A DNA stretch of 23,005 nt from CAYXOX01 sp964466745 (GCA_964466745.1 CAYXOX010000035.1:1-23005); one strand, 5' to 3'; numbered from the stretch's first letter, positions 1-7,386 are shown. The notes: generated from the sequence alone by a model not told the origin. Made by a program: numbers and translations.

Positions 1-93
1 GCCTCGGACAGCGCCACGAGCCTGCAGGGCGGAAAGCTGCTGATGACCCATCTCAAAGGCGCCGACGGACGCGTGTACGCCACGGCCCAGGGA
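1..93 (+). other. FlgI-like C-terminal fragment fused in frame to pntB
   Basis: The frame open from base 1 reads SATSLQGGKLLMTHLKGADG, then VYATAQG at 73-93. This is the pattern I know from the C-terminal half of flagellar P-ring protein FlgI (DATSLxGGxLLxTxLxGxDG, then VYAxAQG). In PntB the residues just before SVILGGFG should be the last hydrophobic helix of the membrane domain, of the kind ILSYIMCKAMNRSF. No hydrophobic helix is present here. The frame runs on without a stop into true PntB sequence. I infer a join between two unrelated genes, probably an assembly or template-switch artefact, possibly a real rearrangement. The FlgI identification is by remembered motif only. Confidence 0.65.
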
Positions 94-670
94 TCGGTGA
101 TCCTGGGCGGGTTCGGCGGTGCCTCCGGCCCGCAGATGGAAGTCGAGGGCGAGCAGGTGGCGATCGACGCCGACGGCGTTGCTGCCGCGCTCAACGAGGC
201 CGATAGCGTGATCATCGTGCCGGGCTACGGCATGGCCGTGGCGCAAGCCCAGCAGTCCGTCAGCGAGCTGACGCGCAAGCTGCGGGCCAAGGGCAAGACG
301 GTGCGCTTCGCGATCCACCCCGTGGCCGGCCGTCTGCCGGGGCACATGAACGTGCTGCTGGCGGAAGCGAAGGTTCCCTACGACATCGTTCTCGAAATGG
401 ACGAGATCAACGAGGACTTCCCCGAGACGGACGTCGCCATCGTGATCGGATCCAACGACATCGTGAACCCCGCAGCGCAGGATGATCCCAACTCGCCCAT
501 CGCCGGGATGCCGGTGCTGGAGGTGTGGAAGGCAAAGCAGGTATTCGTCTCGAAGCGCGGGNNNNNNNNNNTCCGGCATCGAGAACCCGCTCTTTTACAA
601 GTACAACACGCGGATGTTCTACGGCGACGCCAAGGCGTCCATCGACAGCCTGCTGCCTAAGATCGACTGA
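94..670 (+). CDS. pntB: NAD(P) transhydrogenase subunit beta, C-terminal NADP(H) domain (partial, broken by N gap)
   Basis: This is the soluble domain III of the proton-translocating transhydrogenase, which binds NADP(H) at the cytoplasmic face of the inner membrane and couples hydride transfer from NADH to proton entry. Visible family signatures are PGYGMAVAQAQ (about 223-255), HPVAGRLPGHMNVLLAEAKV (322-378), YDIVLEMDEIN, VIGSNDIVNPAAQDDP and MPVLEVWKAKQVFVSKRG (to 561). After ten Ns the protein resumes one frame later as SGIENPLFYKYNTRMFYGDA and ends at TGA 668-670. Homologues have about five residues (like QGTGY) between KRG and SGIENP, so roughly 15 bases belong where 10 Ns stand. The frameshift is therefore an artefact of gap size. 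The membrane domain and start codon are missing. The domain identity is very secure; the N-terminal boundary is uncertain because of the FlgI-like junction. Confidence 0.93.
562..571. other. Assembly gap (10 Ns) inside pntB
   Basis: Ten undetermined bases lie in the NADP-binding loop of pntB. Frame is phase 1 before the gap and phase 2 after it, so the real length cannot be 10 if the gene is intact. Family conservation predicts about 15 bases. A round number of Ns points to a scaffolding placeholder. Confidence 0.95.
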
Positions 671-678
671 CGACAGCG

Positions 679-716
679 ACGGTTGCCAGGGGGCCGCGGC
701 GCCCCCTGGCAACCGT
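679..716. terminator. Perfect 16-bp hairpin between convergent pntB and ugd
   Basis: The left arm acggttgccagggggc (679-694) and right arm gccccctggcaaccgt (701-716) are exact reverse complements around the 6-base loop cgcggc. It sits 8 bases after the pntB stop and 4 bases before the ugd stop on the other strand, the expected place for a bidirectional transcription terminator. There is no T-run on either side, so it would be a strong-stem, non-canonical intrinsic terminator or an RNA 3'-end stabiliser. Confidence 0.75.
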
Positions 717-720
717 GCTC

Positions 721-2064
721 CTACTCGGCTGCCTGTGCCGCGCCCCTCGCGGCAAGGTCGCGCCGGCCAATGGAGACATAGGCCTCGAAGCCGGCCTTCC
801 GGGCATCCTGCCTCGAATAGATGTTGCGAAGATCGGCCATGCGCGGGCGCGCCATCTTGCGTGCGAGCCGCGGAAGATCGAGCGCGCGGAATTCGTTCCA
901 CTCGGTAAGCAGCACCACGAGATCGGCGCCATGGGCGGCGCGGTAGGCGTCGTCTTCCCAGTGCACGCCGGGCAGCAGGGCCTCGCCTTCCCGCCGGCCC
1001 TGGGGGTCCACGACCCGCACCCGCGCACCGCCGCCCACGAGCGCGGGCACGAGCGTGAGGCTCGGCGCTTCGCGCATGTCGTCGGTGTTGGGCTTGAAGG
1101 TCACGCCGAGCACGGCCACCGTCTTTCCGTTGAAGCTGCCTTCGCAGAGATCGCGCAGCTTCTCGACCATCCGGCGCTTGACCTCGTCGTTGACCTTGAT
1201 GACCGTCTCGGTGATCTGCATGGGCACGGCGTGTTCCTGCCCGATGCGGGCCAGCGCACGCGTGTCCTTGGGAAAGCAGGAGCCGCCGTAGCCGGGGCCC
1301 GCGTGGAGGAACTTGTTCCCGATGCGGCCGTCGAGCCCGATGCCCTTGGCCACCTCCTTCACGTCCGCACCCACGCGCTCGCACAGCCCGGCGATCTCGT
1401 TGATGAAGGTGATCTTGGTGGCGAGAAAGGCGTTGGCCGCGTATTTGATCATCTCGGCGCTCTCGAGATCGGTGGTCACCACCGGGAAGTCGCGCAGGAA
1501 GAGCGGCCGGTAGATCTCGGCCATCACCTCGCCCGCGCGCTCGTTCTGCACGCCCACGACCACGCGGTCGGGCCGCATGAAATCGTCGATGGCGGCGCCC
1601 TCGCGCAGGAATTCGGGGTTCGACGCAACATCGAACTCGAGATCCGGGCGGGCCTTGCGGATCACCTGCTTGACCTGCCTGTTCGTTCCCACCGGCACGG
1701 TGGATTTCGTGACCACCACCGCGTAGCCGGTGAGCGCTGCGGCGATCTCCTCGGCTGCGGCATACACGTAGGTGAGGTCGGCATGACCGTCGCCCCGGCG
1801 GGTGGGCGTGCCCACGGCAATGAACACGGCATCGGCGCCCCGCACGGCGGAGGCCAGGTCGCCGGTGAACGCGAGCCGCCCGGCTTCCACGTTTCGCGCC
1901 ATCAGCGCATCGAGGCCGGGCTCGTAGATTGGCACCTCGCCCCGGTTCAGCATCTCGACCTTCTCGGGGTTCTTGTCCACGCAGATCACCTCGTGGCCGA
2001 AATCCGAAAAGCACACGCCCGACACGAGGCCCACGTATCCGGTACCGATCATCGCGATCTTCAT
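721..2064 (-). CDS. ugd: UDP-glucose 6-dehydrogenase
   Basis: This cytoplasmic enzyme oxidises UDP-glucose twice with NAD+ to UDP-glucuronate, a precursor of capsule, exopolysaccharide and LPS sugars. The 447-residue protein has the full family architecture. The N-terminal Rossmann motif is GTGYVGLVSG (7-16), with Asp30 at the end of strand beta-2 for NAD. Further motifs are VGTPT (84-88), the STVPVGT stretch (121-127), EFLREG (151-156) and the linker lysine Lys207 in EMIKYAANA. The catalytic thiol Cys263 is in GGSCFPKD. The C-terminal UDP-binding domain carries VLGVTFKPNTDD. Length is normal for the bacterial family. The start ATG overlaps the stop of the upstream epimerase by 4 bases (ATGA at 2061-2064), indicating translational coupling. 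The gene ends four bases from the strong hairpin at 679-716. Confidence 0.97.
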   Translation of the reverse strand: MKIAMIGTGYVGLVSGVCFSDFGHEVICVDKNPEKVEMLNRGEVPIYEPGLDALMARNVEAGRLAFTGDLASAVRGADAVFIAVGTPTRRGDGHADLTYVYAAAEEIAAALTGYAVVVTKSTVPVGTNRQVKQVIRKARPDLEFDVASNPEFLREGAAIDDFMRPDRVVVGVQNERAGEVMAEIYRPLFLRDFPVVTTDLESAEMIKYAANAFLATKITFINEIAGLCERVGADVKEVAKGIGLDGRIGNKFLHAGPGYGGSCFPKDTRALARIGQEHAVPMQITETVIKVNDEVKRRMVEKLRDLCEGSFNGKTVAVLGVTFKPNTDDMREAPSLTLVPALVGGGARVRVVDPQGRREGEALLPGVHWEDDAYRAAHGADLVVLLTEWNEFRALDLPRLARKMARPRMADLRNIYSRQDARKAGFEAYVSIGRRDLAARGAAQAAE

Positions 2065-3128
2065 GGCGTCTCTCCCGTTGCGCCACCCGGCGCCGTTGAC
2101 GCGCCTTCGCCCGGCGCGCCGTAGAACTCAAGATACCACCGCACGAAGCGGGCGATGCCCACGTCGAGCGGCGTGCGGGGCAGGGGCCCGGCGAGGGCCG
2201 TCAGCAGGCCGGTGTCGGCCCATGTCGCGGGGACGTCCCCGGGTTGCATCGGCAGCAGGTTGCGGAGTGCCCGGCGCCCCAGGGCACGCTCCAGCGCTTC
2301 GATGAACTCCTCGAGCTCGACCGGGCTGCCGTGGCCGATGTTGACAACGCGCCAGGGCGCCGCCGGAGAAAGACTGTCGCCGGGGATCGCGGCGCCGCGC
2401 GCCTCCGCCGGCGGCGGGGCGAGGGGCAGGAGGCGGCAAAGCCCCTCGACGAGATCGTCGACATAGGTGAAATCCCGCCGCATGGCGCCGTGATTGAAAA
2501 CGTCGATGGGCCTGCCCTCGAGGATCGCCCGCGTGAAGCGGAAGAGCGCCATGTCGGGCCGTCCCCATGGCCCGAAGACCGTGAAGAAGCGGAACATGGT
2601 GATCGGCAGGCCGAAGAGATGCGCGTAGCTGTGGGCCATCGCCTCGTTGGCCTTCTTGGTGGCCGCGTAGAACGACATCTGGTGATTTGCGGCCATCGTC
2701 TCGCGGTAGGGCATCTCGGTTTCGGCGCCGTAAACCGAGGAGGTCGAGGCCATCAGCAGGTGGCGCGGGGGATGCGCGCGCGCCGCTTCGAGAAGGGCGA
2801 ACGTGCCGGAAAGGTTTGCCTCGACATAGCTCGATGGGTTCTCGATGGAGTGCCGGACGCCCGCTTGAGCGGCAAGGTGGATCACCGTGTCGGGGCGTGC
2901 CTCGGCCATCAGCGTGGCGAGCACGCCCGGCCGCTCGATACCGTCGATCACCGCCTCGAAATTCGCGTGGTTGCCGAGGATGCGGTGGCGGGCCTCCTTC
3001 AACTCCGGATCGTAATAGGGATTGAGGTTGTCGATCCCCACCACTTTCCAGCCGCGTTGGAGCAGCGCGGATGCGGTGTGAAAGCCGATGAAGCCCGCTG
3101 ACCCCGTGAGAAGGGCGGTACCGCCCAT
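2061..3128 (-). CDS. NAD-dependent sugar epimerase, probably UDP-glucuronate 4-epimerase
   Basis: This extended short-chain dehydrogenase/reductase of 355 residues probably interconverts UDP-glucuronate and UDP-galacturonate. The Rossmann motif is TGSAGFIGFH (8-17), followed by the signature DNLNPYYD (33-40) that I associate with UDP-GlcA 4-epimerases. Next are HLAAQAGVRHS (84-94), STSSVYG (128-134) and the catalytic YAATK with Tyr154 and Lys158. MFRFFTVFGPWGRPDMALFRF is the family substrate loop. The downstream gene makes UDP-glucuronate and is coupled by ATGA, so the pair gives UDP-glucose to UDP-galacturonate. The start ATG has AAGGGG about 6 bases upstream. A Pro/Ala-rich insertion near residues 235-255 and the short GA-rich tail are not conserved family features. 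UDP-xylose or UDP-glucose 4-epimerase activity is less likely given the context. Confidence 0.88.
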   Translation of the reverse strand: MGGTALLTGSAGFIGFHTASALLQRGWKVVGIDNLNPYYDPELKEARHRILGNHANFEAVIDGIERPGVLATLMAEARPDTVIHLAAQAGVRHSIENPSSYVEANLSGTFALLEAARAHPPRHLLMASTSSVYGAETEMPYRETMAANHQMSFYAATKKANEAMAHSYAHLFGLPITMFRFFTVFGPWGRPDMALFRFTRAILEGRPIDVFNHGAMRRDFTYVDDLVEGLCRLLPLAPPPAEARGAAIPGDSLSPAAPWRVVNIGHGSPVELEEFIEALERALGRRALRNLLPMQPGDVPATWADTGLLTALAGPLPRTPLDVGIARFVRWYLEFYGAPGEGASTAPGGATGETP

Positions 3129-3177
3129 GCCTGCCCCTTCGATCCACGCCGCGCCGCTGGCGGCCGGTACCGTTCTA

Positions 3178-3206
3178 GCGCGCGGCCCGGAAGACCGGAA
3201 GCGCGC
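3178..3206 (-). terminator. Hairpin downstream of the ccmI-ruvX-DUF1289 group
   Basis: Outer arms GCGCGC (3178-3183 and 3201-3206) enclose an inner CCGG-aaga-CCGG hairpin (3187-3198) with small asymmetric bulges. It lies 47 bases beyond the DUF1289 stop and 50 bases before the epimerase start, so it could separate the two minus-strand transcription units. No T-run is seen, hence low confidence. Confidence 0.35.
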
Positions 3207-3252
3207 AGAGGGCGGCTACGCGGATTCGGCTCGAATGCGCGCGCGCCCTTTC

Positions 3253-3489
3253 TCAGGAGGCCTTGCCCACACGGCCGGCGCGTCCTCCCCTGCGGCGGGT
3301 AAGCAGCGGGGCGCGGCCCGGCAGCTCTGCCATTACGGCAGCGCGCGCCTCCGGGCTCATCCTGCTCCAGCCGGCGATCTCGTCCAGGCTGCGGAGGCAC
3401 CCGGTGCAAAGCCGGCTCTGCGGCTCGATCACGCACACCTTGATGCAGGGGCTCTCCACCTCCGCCCGCCGCCAGACCTCGTCGCTCAT
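3253..3489 (-). CDS. DUF1289-family small cysteine protein
   Basis: This is a 78-residue protein of unknown function. The N-terminal part carries four cysteines, Cys15, Cys19, Cys28 and Cys31 (C-x3-C-x8-C-x2-C), in the context SPCIKVCVIEP and LCTGCLRSLDEIAGWSRM. That is the DUF1289 signature and suggests binding of zinc or an iron-sulfur cluster; the metal is inferred. The C-terminal 20 residues are Arg/Gly-rich and look unstructured, possibly binding nucleic acid. The ATG overlaps the ruvX stop by 4 bases (ATGA at 3486-3489), so translation is coupled to the Holliday junction resolvase-like gene. No membrane segment or signal peptide is visible. Family assignment is firm, function unknown. 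Confidence 0.88.
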   Translation of the reverse strand: MSDEVWRRAEVESPCIKVCVIEPQSRLCTGCLRSLDEIAGWSRMSPEARAAVMAELPGRAPLLTRRRGGRAGRVGKAS

Positions 3490-3959
3490 GCCCGCCTCAT
3501 GTGGTTCATCCGGTCGAGAAGACCCTGAAGGATATATCCCGCGGCGACATGATCAATGACCGCCGCGCGCCGGGCGCGGGACGCGTCGGCCTCGAGGAGC
3601 GCCCGCTCTGCGGCGACGGTGGAAAGCCGCTCGTCCCAGAAGCCGATGGGCAGCGGCGTGCGCGCGGCGAGGTTGCGGGCAAAGGCCCGGGTGGATTGGC
3701 AGCGCGGCCCCTCGCTGCCGTCCATGTTGCGAGGCAGGCCGAGCACGAAACCGCCGAGGGTGCGCTCCGCGGCCAGCGCGAGCAGCGCGTCGGCAGCATC
3801 CGAGAACTTGCCGCGCCGCAGGGTCCGCAAGGGGGTCGCCACGCTCAGAAGCGGGTCGGAAACGGCCACTCCGATGGTCTTCTCGCCGAGATCGAGGCCG
3901 GCGATCCCCCGGGCGGGGGCCACCGCCGCGGCAAACTCTTCCGGCGTTTCACAGATCAT
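3486..3959 (-). CDS. ruvX: RuvX/YqgF-family putative Holliday junction resolvase
   Basis: The RNase H-fold protein of the YqgF family is proposed to resolve Holliday junctions and, in E. coli, to take part in 16S rRNA 5'-end maturation. The 157-residue product has the expected acidic sites: Asp23 in GLDLGEKTIGVAVSD (21-35), Glu110 in FWDERLST (108-115) and Asp136 in VIDHVAAGYILQG. The signature GLPRNMDGSEGPR (74-86) is also present. The start at 3959 gives the family length and the usual MI-x5-EF opening. An in-frame ATG at 4007 would overlap ccmI and has GAGG about 10 bases upstream, so it cannot be excluded. The gene lies 28 bases after ccmI and overlaps DUF1289 by 4 bases, all on one strand. 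Confidence 0.92.
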   Translation of the reverse strand: MICETPEEFAAAVAPARGIAGLDLGEKTIGVAVSDPLLSVATPLRTLRRGKFSDAADALLALAAERTLGGFVLGLPRNMDGSEGPRCQSTRAFARNLAARTPLPIGFWDERLSTVAAERALLEADASRARRAAVIDHVAAGYILQGLLDRMNHMRRA

Positions 3960-3987
3960 GCCCGGGCACCGCTGCCCGCGCGCCGGC

Positions 3988-5229
3988 TCATTGTGCCACG
4001 CCGGCATCGCGCGCCGCCTCAAGGATCGGAACCCTTGCGAGATCGTCGGGGAAAACGCGCTGGGCCTCTTCCCAGATCGCCGCCGCGGTCCCGCGCTCGC
4101 CGAGAACGCCATAGGCCCGGATCAGGCGGGCCCAGTCGGCCGGCGGCCCGCCCTCGGTGGCGAGCCGCTCCGAGAGTCCTCCGACCATGGAGCGGATCAT
4201 CTCCATCCGCGCCGCCGGGTCGAGATCGCCGGCGGCCTCGATATCGGCCGCGCTCGGGCCGCGCAGGGGGGCGCTGCCCTCGGGCGGCAGCCGATAGTCC
4301 ACGCCGGCGAAGAAGGCGAGATCCTCGATCTGCGCGCGGATCGGGCCGACCCACGGGGCGTCGGGCTGGCTTTCCTCGAGAAGTCCGCGCCAGAGATTGA
4401 ACGCGATATCGGGCCGGCCCGTCTGGGCGAAAAGCAGGCCGGAGTAATAGCGTGCCGTGCCGTTGGACGGGTCGCGGTCGAGGGCACGCGACAGCGCCGC
4501 CTCGGCCTCGGGGCTCACGTAGCCTCCCGCAGCCAGCACCATCAGGTCGGCGAGGTTGGCATGATCCTGCGCCGTCGCCTCCGCGCCGCGGATTTCCACG
4601 ACGCGTTCCTGCGCACGCCAGGCGGCGGCGAAATCGCCCATCGCGGCCTCGTTCCGCGCCAGCAGGCGATGCCCTTCCAAGTCGTCCGGCCTGGCCGCCA
4701 CGGCGGCGCGCAGCCGCTCGATCAGCTCCAGATACTGCGGATCGGGCGCTTCGCGCGGCGCGAGCGCTGCGCCAGCCTGGACCTCTGCGTCGGTCTGCCC
4801 CGGGCGCGTCTCGCGGGCCTGTTCGGCGGCGGCGAGGCGCAGCGACATCGGAAGGTCTCCGTAGCCCGGCGCACCGAGCGCCGCGTAGAGCCAGACGCTG
4901 CCGCCGGCGGTGACGGCGACCGCGAAGGCAGCCATGGTCCATGTGGCCGCCCGCGGTGCGCCACCTTGCACCTTTCCCTCGGCGGACCGGGCCGCGCGGT
5001 CGGCGTCGAGCAGCCGGCGGGACACCTCGGTGCGCAGCCGCTCCGCCTCGTCTGCGCCGATGATGCCGCGGGCCACGTCGCGTTCGATCTCGCGGAGCTG
5101 ATCGCGGTAGATCGCAACGTCCGATGCCGCGCGGGCCTCAGGGTCTCCACGCCGGGCACGCACCAGCGCCTGCAGCAGGATCGCCACCGATGCCGCCACC
5201 ATCGTCGCCACGACAACCCAGAAGATCAT
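3988..5229 (-). CDS. ccmI: Cytochrome c-type biogenesis protein CcmI
   Basis: CcmI is part of the system I haem-apocytochrome ligation machinery in the cytoplasmic membrane. It chaperones apocytochrome c to the CcmF/CcmH ligation complex. The 413-residue protein has two predicted membrane helices, residues about 2-20 (FWVVVATMVAASVAILLQ region) and 97-118 (TMAAFAVAVTAGG region). Between them is a cytoplasmic loop with the family pattern IYRDQLREIERDVARG (40-55). The remainder is a periplasmic TPR-like helical region with Leu/Ala periodicity (roughly 160-400). Length and layout fit alphaproteobacterial CcmI. It is the first gene of the ccmI-ruvX-DUF1289 string; the rest of the ccm genes are not in this window. 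Confidence 0.92.
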   Translation of the reverse strand: MIFWVVVATMVAASVAILLQALVRARRGDPEARAASDVAIYRDQLREIERDVARGIIGADEAERLRTEVSRRLLDADRAARSAEGKVQGGAPRAATWTMAAFAVAVTAGGSVWLYAALGAPGYGDLPMSLRLAAAEQARETRPGQTDAEVQAGAALAPREAPDPQYLELIERLRAAVAARPDDLEGHRLLARNEAAMGDFAAAWRAQERVVEIRGAEATAQDHANLADLMVLAAGGYVSPEAEAALSRALDRDPSNGTARYYSGLLFAQTGRPDIAFNLWRGLLEESQPDAPWVGPIRAQIEDLAFFAGVDYRLPPEGSAPLRGPSAADIEAAGDLDPAARMEMIRSMVGGLSERLATEGGPPADWARLIRAYGVLGERGTAAAIWEEAQRVFPDDLARVPILEAARDAGVAQ

Positions 5230-5583
5230 GCTCGCTCCCTGACGTTTCTCCGCGCGCCGATGAGGGCGGCGATGCTCGCACCGTGCATGTATAGGTCGGG
5301 GCGGCAGCGAAACAGCGGCAAAGCGACGCCCTTGCCGCGCCCCGGCACGTGCCCGTACCCCTTCGCGCCGGTAAACCGCCCGGGGCCTGCCGGGCAGGTC
5401 TGAAGGCGCCCCGGGGGCAACGTTGCGCCCTGGCTCCGGCGCGTCCGGGCAGCCGCGGTTTCGCGAGTGCCGCTGGAGGTGTCCGCGTCGCCTCGGCGCG
5501 CGGGCGCCGCGCCCCGGCGCTGGCCTTTGCGCTCCGCTCCGGCAGCGCGTCCGTCCGCGGCCAGCGGGCGCTGACCGGCGGCG
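5230..5583. other. Intergenic region, 354 bases, no gene seen
   Basis: No convincing coding region is present. Near the ccmI start, on the minus strand, is CTATAC (5289-5294), a possible -10. Its best upstream partner, TTGCCG, is 21 bases away, so a sigma70 promoter is only weakly supported. GCCCGG-ggcctg-CCGGGC (5378-5395) is a 6-bp hairpin of unknown role. A second, bulged hairpin at 5543-5573 follows the LysM gene and is listed separately. The rest is GC-rich sequence with no feature I can name. Confidence 0.5.
5543..5573 (-). terminator. Bulged hairpin after the LysM gene
   Basis: CAGCGC (5543-5548) pairs with GCGCTG (5568-5573), and inside it CCGC (5555-5558) pairs with GCGG (5564-5567), leaving a one-sided 6-base bulge. 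It begins 10 bases after the LysM stop codon on the minus strand. No T-run follows, so the terminator role is tentative. Confidence 0.35.
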
Positions 5584-7386
5584 TTACTCCGGCACCCGGA
5601 AGACCTGCCCCGGATAGATCAGGTCGGGGTCGCGGATCCGGTCGCGGTTCGCTTCGAAGACCCGGACGTAGAGGATGCCTTCGCCGTAGCTTTCGCGCGC
5701 AATCGCCCAGAGCGTGTTGCCGGGCTGAACCGTGCGCAGGCTGATCTGGAAGCCGGCCTCGCGGTCCTGCCGAAGCTCCTCGCGCGCCGCGGCGATGGTG
5801 GCTTCGTCCTCGCGCTGGAAGGGCGTTTCGATGCGGGAGGTCACGGTGCCCTCGGCGTCCACCTCGTCGATCCGGAGCGTGTAAACGCCCGGGTCGACTT
5901 CGGGAAGGTCGGTCGCCCAGGCGCCGCCTTCGCCGACCGGCGCCGTGATGACCGGCTGGTTGTCGATGTAGACCCGCACGAAGCCCTCGCCGGTGCCCCG
6001 GCCGGTGAGGGCCACTTCGCCCGAACTGTCGTAGGTGATCGTGTCGAGCGCGACGCTCGACATCACCTCCGGCCCCGCTCCGGGGGCGACCGGCGGTTGC
6101 AGCAGCCGCACCCCGGTTTCGTCGGCCATGAGGATCGCCGGGGTGCCCTCCCCGGTTCCGGGCAAGCCGTCGCCGGCCGTACCCGTGGCCGGTGCGGGCG
6201 GTGCGGCCGGCGCCGGGGCGGTGGGATCGGCAACCGGGCGCGCCGGGGCGTCCGGCCCCTCAGCGGCGAGTGTCTCGGGCGCAGTGTCGCCCGCCGGCGG
6301 CGCCGGTGCGGCGGTGGCTTCGGCGGCGTCGGTGGCATCGCCGGGCGCCCGGGGGGCGTCTCCGGTGCCGGGAGCCGGCGGCGCGGCCGTGATCTGCGCG
6401 GCGGCATCGGGGCTTTCGGGCAGGGGGCGCGGCGTGGCGTCCTCGGCCATTGCCTGCGTCGTGCTGCCGGCCTCCGCTTCGGCCTCGGCATCGGGCCGGT
6501 TTGCTTCGGCTGTGGCCTGCGACTGGCCTGCGGGGCTTCCCCCGTCCCGCGTTGCTTGCGTGCCGTCGCCGGTTTGCGGGGCCTCTGCCGGTTCGGTTTC
6601 CGGCGGAGCGGTGTCGGCCGTTCGTGGCTCGGCGGGCTCGCCCGCCCCATCGTCGCCGGCGGCGGGGGCCGGAGCGGGGTCTGCCTCCGCGCCGGTTGCC
6701 TCAGGTTCCTGTCCGGGAGGGCTCGGTTCGAGCGCGGGCTCCAGCGCGGCGATCTCCTCGGTTTCACCCGCCGGGGCCGCTGTGACGACGGGCGCATTCG
6801 GCGCGAGGATCACGCTTTGGGTCGAGACCCGGGCCGCGCCGCCCTCGGAAAGCGTCATTGCCAGCGTGACGATACGGGCCTTGTCGCTGGGCGCGATGGA
6901 AAAGAGGCTCACGAAGCGCCCCGCGGCGTCTGCCTCGGCCTCGGCCACCGTGCTCCCATCGAGAAGGACCTCGATCAGCGAGAACGGGGCTCCCTGGCCC
7001 GCCACCACCGCGCTGCCATCGGGCTCGACGCGTACGATGTCGAAGGCCGGGGCTTCGGGTTCCGCTGTGTCCGGCGCATTCTCCGGGCCGCCCGTTTCCG
7101 CGGTCTCCGCTTCTGCCTGCTGCGACTGTGGCTCCGCTTCCGCTTCCTGCAGCGCCTCGGGCGCCTCGGCCTCGTCCCCCGTCTCGGGCGCCAGTGCGCC
7201 ATCGCCCGCGGATGCCGTCTCGGGAGCCTCGGGCGGTTCCGGGGTTTCGACGGCGGCTTCGACGGGCTGTGCCTCGTCGCGCGCACCGTTCGGTGCAAGC
7301 AGGTAGATGCCACCGGCCAGCACCGCGAGCGCGGCCGCACCGATCGCATAGCCGGACAGGCCGGCCATTGCCCCTTCTTTTGCCAT
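5584..7386 (-). CDS. Membrane-anchored LysM domain protein with long Ala/Pro/Glu-rich stretch
   Basis: The 600-residue envelope protein has one N-terminal hydrophobic segment (about 11-31, GYAIGAAALAVLAGGIYLL) that would anchor it in the inner membrane with the rest in the periplasm. An acidic, Pro/Ala-rich linker follows. An Ig-like module begins near FDIVRVEPDGSAVVAGQG (roughly 125-205). Next come about 220 residues of low-complexity Ala/Pro/Glu/Thr sequence and a second Ig-like module (TYDSSGEVALTGRGTGEGF region, roughly 450-525). The protein ends in a C-terminal LysM (about 548-600) with RTVQPGNTLWAIARESYG and PDLIYPGQVFRVP. LysM binds N-acetylglucosamine-containing glycan such as peptidoglycan. 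The start at 7386 follows GGGGA with good spacing. ATGs at 7389 and 7368 are alternatives, the latter behind AGAAGGGG. The enzymatic role, if any, is unknown. Confidence 0.88.
   Translation of the reverse strand: MAKEGAMAGLSGYAIGAAALAVLAGGIYLLAPNGARDEAQPVEAAVETPEPPEAPETASAGDGALAPETGDEAEAPEALQEAEAEPQSQQAEAETAETGGPENAPDTAEPEAPAFDIVRVEPDGSAVVAGQGAPFSLIEVLLDGSTVAEAEADAAGRFVSLFSIAPSDKARIVTLAMTLSEGGAARVSTQSVILAPNAPVVTAAPAGETEEIAALEPALEPSPPGQEPEATGAEADPAPAPAAGDDGAGEPAEPRTADTAPPETEPAEAPQTGDGTQATRDGGSPAGQSQATAEANRPDAEAEAEAGSTTQAMAEDATPRPLPESPDAAAQITAAPPAPGTGDAPRAPGDATDAAEATAAPAPPAGDTAPETLAAEGPDAPARPVADPTAPAPAAPPAPATGTAGDGLPGTGEGTPAILMADETGVRLLQPPVAPGAGPEVMSSVALDTITYDSSGEVALTGRGTGEGFVRVYIDNQPVITAPVGEGGAWATDLPEVDPGVYTLRIDEVDAEGTVTSRIETPFQREDEATIAAAREELRQDREAGFQISLRTVQPGNTLWAIARESYGEGILYVRVFEANRDRIRDPDLIYPGQVFRVPE

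Noticed and set aside
6035..7306. A 423-codon Ala/Ser/Gly-rich plus-strand frame within the LysM gene
   Set aside because: It is the complement of the Ala/Pro/Glu low-complexity spacer. The minus frame has an anchor, Ig-like modules and a LysM domain, so it is the real one.
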